Below are positions 34,733 through 38,430 of a stretch of DNA of 38,430 nt, in pieces. This DNA is from Sphingomonas sp. GTDB lineage: Bacteria > Pseudomonadota > Alphaproteobacteria > Sphingomonadales > Sphingomonadaceae. Made by a program: the position numbers and the translations under genes. The stretch's first letter is position 1; the number at the start of each line of letters is the position of its first letter. Location of the stretch: positions 1 to 38,430 of the forward strand of contig JABDNH010000023.1 in NCBI GenBank assembly GCA_013001055.1, given 5' to 3'. Under the pieces are notes generated by a model. That model worked only from the letters and a program-made list of their open reading frames with translations, was not told where the DNA came from and searched no databases.

Positions 34733-34761
34733 ACGCGCATGTGGGTACACGTGTGCGCGCG
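34733..34761. promoter_or_regulatory. Imperfect palindrome upstream of pirin
   Basis: In the 32-base gap between the gamma-carbonic anhydrase stop and the pirin start, CGCGCA and TGTGCGCG flank GTG...CAC elements around a central GTAC-containing core. It could be a dimeric regulator site or a GC-rich hairpin; I could not relate it to a known motif. Confidence 0.3.
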
Positions 34762-34762
34762 A

Positions 34763-35284
34763 TCAACTAGGCTGAAGCTTGTCCCGATAATGTGCGGCCT
34801 TGGCGGCGTAGAGCGCTGCCGACGCCTTCAGCGCGTCAACCTGGTCGTCGCTCAGCGTTCGGATCGCTTTGGCCGGAGACCCCACGATCAGGCTGCGCGG
34901 TTCGAAGGTCTTGCCTTCGGTAACGAGCGCGCCGGCACCAACGATGGACTGGGATCCGATCGTCGCGCCATTGAGGATGCGCGCGCCCATGCCGATCAGC
35001 GCCTCGTCTTCGACGGTGCAGCCGTGCAAGATTGCCTGATGTCCTACGGTCACCCGCGCGCCGATGGTCAGCGGTGCACCCGGATCGCTATGCCCGATCG
35101 CACCATCCTGGAAGTTGGTCTCTTCGCCCAGAATGATCGGGGTGTTGTCGGCTCGAATGACAGCACCGAACCACACGTTCGCGCGCTGACCTAAGCGGAC
35201 ATCGCCAATGAGATCGGCGCTCGGCGCGACCCATGCTCCCGATCCGAGCGAAGGCGACGATCCATCGAGTTGATATAGCGGCAT
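34763..35284 (-). CDS. Gamma-carbonic anhydrase-like hexapeptide-repeat protein
   Basis: A 173-residue left-handed beta-helix protein with hexapeptide repeats from ~18 to 135 (ADLIGDVRLGQRANVWFG is typical). Putative zinc ligands are in DGAIGHSDPG and VGHQAILHGCTV (His residues near 86, 101 and 106). Family members include gamma-carbonic anhydrases and the PaaY/YrdA group; activity has to be tested. A C-terminal helix (LSDDQVDALKASAALYAAKAAHY) ends the chain. Pirin follows 32 bases downstream. Confidence 0.88.
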   Translation of the reverse strand: MPLYQLDGSSPSLGSGAWVAPSADLIGDVRLGQRANVWFGAVIRADNTPIILGEETNFQDGAIGHSDPGAPLTIGARVTVGHQAILHGCTVEDEALIGMGARILNGATIGSQSIVGAGALVTEGKTFEPRSLIVGSPAKAIRTLSDDQVDALKASAALYAAKAAHYRDKLQPS

Positions 35285-35682
35285 TTGTGTCGCTTACCCT
35301 ACTTAACAATGACGGTCGAGCGGACCTAACTGTGGCCTTCCTGCCGCACTGCACAACGATTCACCGAATTGCCGACGCCGTTCGTCGCACCCATGGCACT
35401 GCCATTCCGATAATGGCTGAATTGCGCCGTTGTGGATTGCTTTCTCCTACGGAATTGGCAGTTTTGCGCGCTAAGTGACGCAAAACAATATGGATTAATT
35501 GTGTAACGTTGCGTCTCAGCGTGGCGATCCGCTTTCGACCTATCGCGTTTATGTCACGCAAAATCGCCAAAATTCAGCATTTATTAAACAAAGAAACCTT
35601 TAAGGAGCGTCCGCGTTAGGGTTGCTCGGCTATCACACCTATGTTAGTTCGACTTCGACTCAATGAAGAGGGGTTTTAAGTA
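35285..35682. other. AT-richer regulatory-looking intergenic region
   Basis: A 398-base gap with clearly lower GC than the coding regions, between divergent genes. It contains a perfect 8-bp inverted repeat GTTTTGCG (35461-35468) and CGCAAAAC (35479-35486) with a 10-base spacer. The half-site ACGCAAAA recurs at 35556-35563. AT-rich stretches at ~35487-35500 and ~35570-35600 could hold a promoter for the small acidic-tail genes. I see no convincing gene. Confidence 0.45.
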
Positions 35683-35940
35683 ATGATTATTTCGAAGGTT
35701 CTCGCCACCACTGCCGCTGCTGCTCTAGTCGCAGCGCCTGTCGGTGCCGCCACTCGTCCGGCTGCTGCCGTACCCGCCGTCACTGCCACCAGCTCGACCG
35801 CTGCGCTGCAGGATGACGACTATGGTTGGGATGCTGGCACTGTCGTAATCGGCCTGCTCGCTGCCGGCCTCATCATCTGGGGCATCATCGAGCTGTTCAG
35901 CGACGAAGACGATTCCGATCTTCCCGTCAGCCTCGCCTAA
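35683..35940 (+). CDS. Small exported protein with TM helix and acidic tail (paralogue 1)
   Basis: An 85-residue protein not assigned to a family. Its parts are a signal peptide (1-22, ending VGA), the segment RPAAAVPAV (25-33), a Ser/Thr-rich stretch with DDDYG, a TM helix (~52-72, TVVIGLLAAGLIIWGIIELF), then an Asp/Glu-rich tail (SDEDDSDLPVS). If the signal is cleaved, the acidic tail faces the cytoplasm. GAGGGG lies 9 bases upstream of the ATG. It shares its layout with the next gene and is a probable tandem paralogue. Confidence 0.75.
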   Translation: MIISKVLATTAAAALVAAPVGAATRPAAAVPAVTATSSTAALQDDDYGWDAGTVVIGLLAAGLIIWGIIELFSDEDDSDLPVSLA

Positions 35941-35964
35941 TTTCGATATAGTCAGGATATTATT

Positions 35965-36240
35965 GTGAAGAAGACTCTCAGCGCCCTTGCAGGGCTTAGC
36001 CTTATGGTTGCGCCCATTGCGGGTGCCTCGGCTTCGGTCCGTCCGTCTGCCGCCATCCCCGCCGTTTCGGCCAGCGTTGTCTCGCTGGACGACCATGACG
36101 ACATGGATGCCAGCGCCGATGACGAACTGTTCATCCTTGGCGTGATGGCTGGTGTGCTCATCATTGTTGCGCTGGCGATCTTCAATTCTGACGATTCGTC
36201 GGATGATGATTTCTTGGGTGGCCCGATCAGCGGCGCCTAA
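35965..36240 (+). CDS. Small exported protein with TM helix and acidic tail (paralogue 2)
   Basis: A 91-residue protein with a GTG start preceded by AGGAT. The signal peptide (1-24, MKKTLSALAGLSLMVAPIAG) is followed by RPSAAIPAV (26-34), an Asp-rich stretch (DDHDDMDASADDE), a TM helix (~56-73, LFILGVMAGVLIIVALAIF) and the tail SDDSSDDDFLGGPIS. The order and motifs match the preceding 85-residue protein, differing mainly in length of the pre-TM acidic part. It lies 24 bases after that gene and is followed by a strong terminator. Confidence 0.78.
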   Translation: MKKTLSALAGLSLMVAPIAGASASVRPSAAIPAVSASVVSLDDHDDMDASADDELFILGVMAGVLIIVALAIFNSDDSSDDDFLGGPISGA

Positions 36241-36258
36241 GCGAGACGCATCCTAGGC

Positions 36259-36295
36259 AAAAAGCCCGGTTCGACCTTGTCGAGCCGGGCTTTTT
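36259..36295. terminator. Strong intrinsic terminator (bidirectional)
   Basis: A 16-bp stem runs from 36259-36274 to 36280-36295 with a 5-base loop CCTTG. Five As begin it and five Ts end it, around a GCCCGG/CCGGGC core, so it can work in both directions. It ends the transcript of the two small acidic-tail genes, 18 bases past the stop, and separates them from the export gene. Confidence 0.92.
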
Positions 36296-36434
36296 CTATG
36301 GGGAACCGGGCGCAATCGACAACGGTCTGAACATTCGTCCTGTCGCCAAGCCCTTGATTTATCCCGACAGTCTGGCATTCACTTCGCGCACCAAGCCATT
36401 CTTGGCTGCCCCCGATCTCATGGAGCCTGTAACC

Positions 36435-37133
36435 GTGTCCAAGCCGTTCGCCATTCTTGCTGCGCTCGCAGCTACTTCAGCCTGCGCCGGATCAGTCGAT
36501 CTTGATAAAAAATCGACCGCCGTAGTCGTGGCCGACACGCTGCCATTGCCTGATGTCCAGGCACGCGCCAGCAGTTTCGCCGACTATCGCATCGGCCCCA
36601 ACGACGAGATCGAAGTGACCGTCTTCGGTGTCGACGAGATGACGCGCAGGGGCACGGTCGATACGGCCGGGAATTTCTCGATGCCGCTTGCCGGCGCCGT
36701 GATGGCCGGCGGCAAGACGCCTGACGAACTTGCCAACCTCATCGAAGACAAGCTGCGCGGTCGTTACCTCAAGGATCCCCAGGTCGCCGTGAACATTGTG
36801 GAGGTGCGCGCCAACCTTGTCACAATCGACGGCGCCGTTCGCCAGCCGGGCATCTACCCGATCATCGGCACGCTGACCCTGCAGCAGGCCGTTGCCACGG
36901 CGCGCGGTGCGTCGGACACAGCTGATCTCGATACGGTCATCGTGTTTCGCCAGGCGGAGGGCCAGCGCATGGCCGCCAAGTTCGATCTCAAGGATATCCG
37001 TTCCGGCCGGATGGAAGACCCGATCATTTTCGCCAACGACATTGTCGTCGTGGGCGAAAGCGCAACCGCCCGCTTCCTGCGCGACCTGCGTCTGACGGTG
37101 CCGACTCTGGGCACGTTTGTCCCGGTCCTCTAA
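36435..37133 (+). CDS. Polysaccharide export lipoprotein (Wza/OtnA-type)
   Basis: A 232-residue periplasmic/outer-membrane protein of the polysaccharide export family. An N-terminal hydrophobic signal ends in TSAC, a lipobox-like site. The poly-export domain follows (YRIGPNDEIEVTVFGVDEMTRRGTVDTAG starts it, with MPLAGAV), then a SLBB domain (VTIDGAVRQPGIYPI, LTLQQAVATARGA). It is shorter than Wza and lacks the C-terminal amphipathic helix, like GumB-type forms. GTG at 36435 with GGAG 9 bases upstream is my choice; ATG at 36420 is the alternative. Confidence 0.9.
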   Translation: MSKPFAILAALAATSACAGSVDLDKKSTAVVVADTLPLPDVQARASSFADYRIGPNDEIEVTVFGVDEMTRRGTVDTAGNFSMPLAGAVMAGGKTPDELANLIEDKLRGRYLKDPQVAVNIVEVRANLVTIDGAVRQPGIYPIIGTLTLQQAVATARGASDTADLDTVIVFRQAEGQRMAAKFDLKDIRSGRMEDPIIFANDIVVVGESATARFLRDLRLTVPTLGTFVPVL

Positions 37134-37172
37134 CGGCCTTCCATATCGGTGTGGCCCCGCTAAACAGGGGGC

Positions 37173-37862
37173 ATGAGCGCAATCGATCCTGGTCACTTTC
37201 GCCGCGCCCTTGGCAGCTTTGTCACGGGGGTGACGATCGTGACGGCGCGCGATGGCACCGGCGCTCCGGTCGGGCTTACCGTCAACAGCTTCAATTCGGT
37301 TTCTCTCGATCCGCCGCTGGTGCTTTGGTCGCTTTCACTGCTAAGCGGTAGCCTTCCTGCCTTCCGCGATGCGCCCTATTGGGCCGTTCATGTCCTTGCG
37401 GCAGGCCAGGAAAATCTTTCCAGCCACTTCGCCCGGCCGGGCCGCAACAAGTTCGACGGGATCACTTGTGACGATGGCCCCGAAGGTGCGCCGCGGATCG
37501 CTGGCTATGCCGCGCGCTTCGGCTGCAAATCCGCCTTCGAATATGAAGGCGGCGACCATGCGATCTTCGTCGGGCATGTCGAACATCTCGATCTGAACGA
37601 GGCCGATCCGCTCATTTATCATGGCGGTGATTATGGCCGCGTCGCCCGCCAGCCGGGCGATGAGGAGGAACCCTGGGCGCGCCTGGCCGGCAGAGGGCTC
37701 CTTCGCGGCGAGCCGGGTAACTGGTCACTGACGGATGAAGGGCGCAGCCTGCTTGGCGACCTTGCCGAAATCCTGCCGGGTCATCCGCCCGCCGATCTTG
37801 GTGAAGACCATGCCGCCGCATTGGCCAAGGCGCTCGATGCCTGGCTCGAAGGCCGACGCTGA
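37173..37862 (+). CDS. Flavin reductase-like FMN-binding protein
   Basis: A 229-residue protein. Residues 1-155 are the flavin reductase domain (FRRALGSFVTGVTIVTARD, then GLTVNSFNSVSLDPPLVLWSL and HVLAAGQENLSSHFA), typical of NAD(P)H:FMN oxidoreductases that feed two-component monooxygenases. The C-terminal ~70 residues form a helical extension (WARLAGRGLLRGEPGNWSLTDEG) resembling a winged-helix-like fold. A GGGGG tract precedes the ATG. No monooxygenase partner is visible nearby. Confidence 0.88.
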   Translation: MSAIDPGHFRRALGSFVTGVTIVTARDGTGAPVGLTVNSFNSVSLDPPLVLWSLSLLSGSLPAFRDAPYWAVHVLAAGQENLSSHFARPGRNKFDGITCDDGPEGAPRIAGYAARFGCKSAFEYEGGDHAIFVGHVEHLDLNEADPLIYHGGDYGRVARQPGDEEEPWARLAGRGLLRGEPGNWSLTDEGRSLLGDLAEILPGHPPADLGEDHAAALAKALDAWLEGRR

Positions 37863-38397
37863 TTCGCTAAGCGGTTCAAATGGGTGTCCAGGACAGGATC
37901 CGTATAGGCTCACTTCATTATTCACTCATGTGCGGCACAGATTGACGCAGCATCATACGTGATCGCGTGTGAAAACACCTGATCGGGGCGAGACTGCCCT
38001 GATATCAGTCCCCGAGCGCGTCGCGCAGGGGGTCCAACCACTCGTCATAAGGCTACCAGGCATCAACGCCCTTGCGGTTGATCGGTTGGCGGACCTGTTC
38101 CGAACTGGCCGTACACATACTCTAGTTTTCCAGCGTGCCGATTTACGAAAAGCGCATCGGACTAGCTCATCAAACCCGCAGATTCACCGATCCGCGCCCA
38201 ATACCAATGTCCGTTCAAGAACCCCAAGGCCGACCAGCCGCTCACGACCCCCTTTTGCGCACCCAAGTGATTTGTGGCGCTCAATATTTGATCTACGATA
38301 TTGATGTGCGAATGGCATGTGGGTGGTGCCTTGATCTCGCTAAGTGTAAGACGTGCGACAGCGCGGTCAGAAGCTGCGCGAAAAGAGGGGAAGTTCG
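37863..38397. other. Long non-coding or decayed region
   Basis: A 535-base stretch without a convincing gene, apart from the decayed sulfotransferase tail at 38005-38130. Two short open frames on the plus strand have composition unlike genes here. The right part (38140-38390) is AT-richer and may hold the promoter of the next gene. Confidence 0.5.
38005..38130 (-). pseudogene. Decayed sulfotransferase C-terminal fragment
   Basis: On the minus strand the frame ending with TGA at 38005-38007 reads EN, a TAG, then TASSEQVRQPINRKGVDAW, a second TAG, then PYDEWLDPLRDALGD. The segment strongly resembles the C-terminus of tetratricopeptide/sulfotransferase family proteins, where the same block (ENxRxVRTASSxQVRQPI...W.Y..WL.PL) is standard. 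Two in-frame stops and a deleted codon between EN and TAS show it is dead. No upstream sulfotransferase sequence is recognisable towards 38400, so most of the gene has been lost. Confidence 0.65.
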
Positions 38398-38430
38398 ATG
38401 AAAATCACTTATGTCGCATTGGCAAGCGCC
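38398..38430 (+). CDS. 5' end of an exported protein (continues past window)
   Basis: ATG at 38398 follows GAGGGGAAG by 4 bases and opens MKITYVALASA, the start of a signal peptide. Only 11 codons are in the window, so no family can be named. Confidence 0.55.
   Translation, partial: MKITYVALASA

Noticed and set aside
35233-35478. 81-codon open frame in the AT-rich intergenic region
   Set aside because: Begins inside the gamma-carbonic anhydrase gene on the opposite strand and shows no family pattern.
36302-36326. GGAAC-N16-CGGT, resembling an EcfG general-stress promoter before the export gene
   Set aside because: The -10 element differs from CGTT and the match is short enough to occur by chance; left as an unsupported hint.
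37969-38304. 111-codon plus-strand open frame near the window end
   Set aside because: Its opposite strand holds the recognisable sulfotransferase remnant, and the translation is Arg/Ser/Pro-rich without a ribosome site.

Overview
The window is about 38 kb of GC-rich, densely packed bacterial chromosome. It fits an alphaproteobacterium of the order Sphingomonadales (Sphingomonas/Erythrobacter-like). The evidence is the protein style (DUF3035/BamF lipoprotein after lspA, long alphaproteobacterial forms of PstC and PstA, a plant-type-like GshA, a TonB receptor beginning with a TAQRRE plug, a CtrA-like DNA-binding domain), the codon bias towards GC-ending codons, and many 4 to 8 base start/stop overlaps. 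I see no insertion sequence, phage, CRISPR array or rRNA. Most of the window is housekeeping core.

Layout. 1-3730 (+): 3' part of ileS, lspA, a DUF3035 lipoprotein, a receiver-less CtrA-like winged-helix protein and a small unknown protein. 3731-4885 (-): sseA and a small DUF2945 gene that seems to start at ATT. 5006-5452 (+): queF. 5449-7353 (-): a HerA-like DUF853 ATPase followed by an NTF2-like protein. 7390-11006 (-): hflK-hflC-htrA, an envelope protein quality-control set. 11077-12504 (+): mrp (Fe-S carrier) and a CoA-binding protein. 12501-16283 (-): pmbA/tldE, ubiA and a phospholipase D-like protein. 16345-18496 (+): rsmE and gshA. 18651-20930 (+): a TonB-dependent receptor, with a candidate Pho box upstream. 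21007-22286 (+): proline iminopeptidase and a small wHTH/membrane protein. 22338-22595: tRNA-Gly(TCC) and tRNA-Tyr(GTA). 22904-24342 (+): three small lineage-type genes, two encoding membrane proteins.

24352-31461 (+) is the centrepiece: a complete phosphate-sensing and uptake cluster phoR-pstS-pstC-pstA-pstB-phoU-phoB, with three tandem PhoB-type heptamers ahead of pstS. PstS, PstC, PstA and PstB take up phosphate, PhoU couples the transporter to the kinase, and PhoR/PhoB drive transcription. This PhoR has no membrane segment. rlmB and an AlkA-type DNA glycosylase follow. 32851-35284 (-) carries a gamma-carbonic anhydrase-like protein, a pirin and a proline-rich membrane protein. 35683-37133 (+) carries two related tiny signal-peptide/TM/acidic-tail proteins, a strong terminator and a Wza-type polysaccharide export lipoprotein. 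A flavin reductase, a decayed sulfotransferase tail and the first codons of another exported protein end the window.

The most interesting items are the paired acidic-tail mini-proteins beside the Wza homologue, the possible PhoB control of the TonB receptor, the apparent ATT start codon, the receiver-less CtrA-like regulator, and three convergent gene pairs that share one CTAG as both stop codons. No wholly new multi-gene system could be demonstrated.
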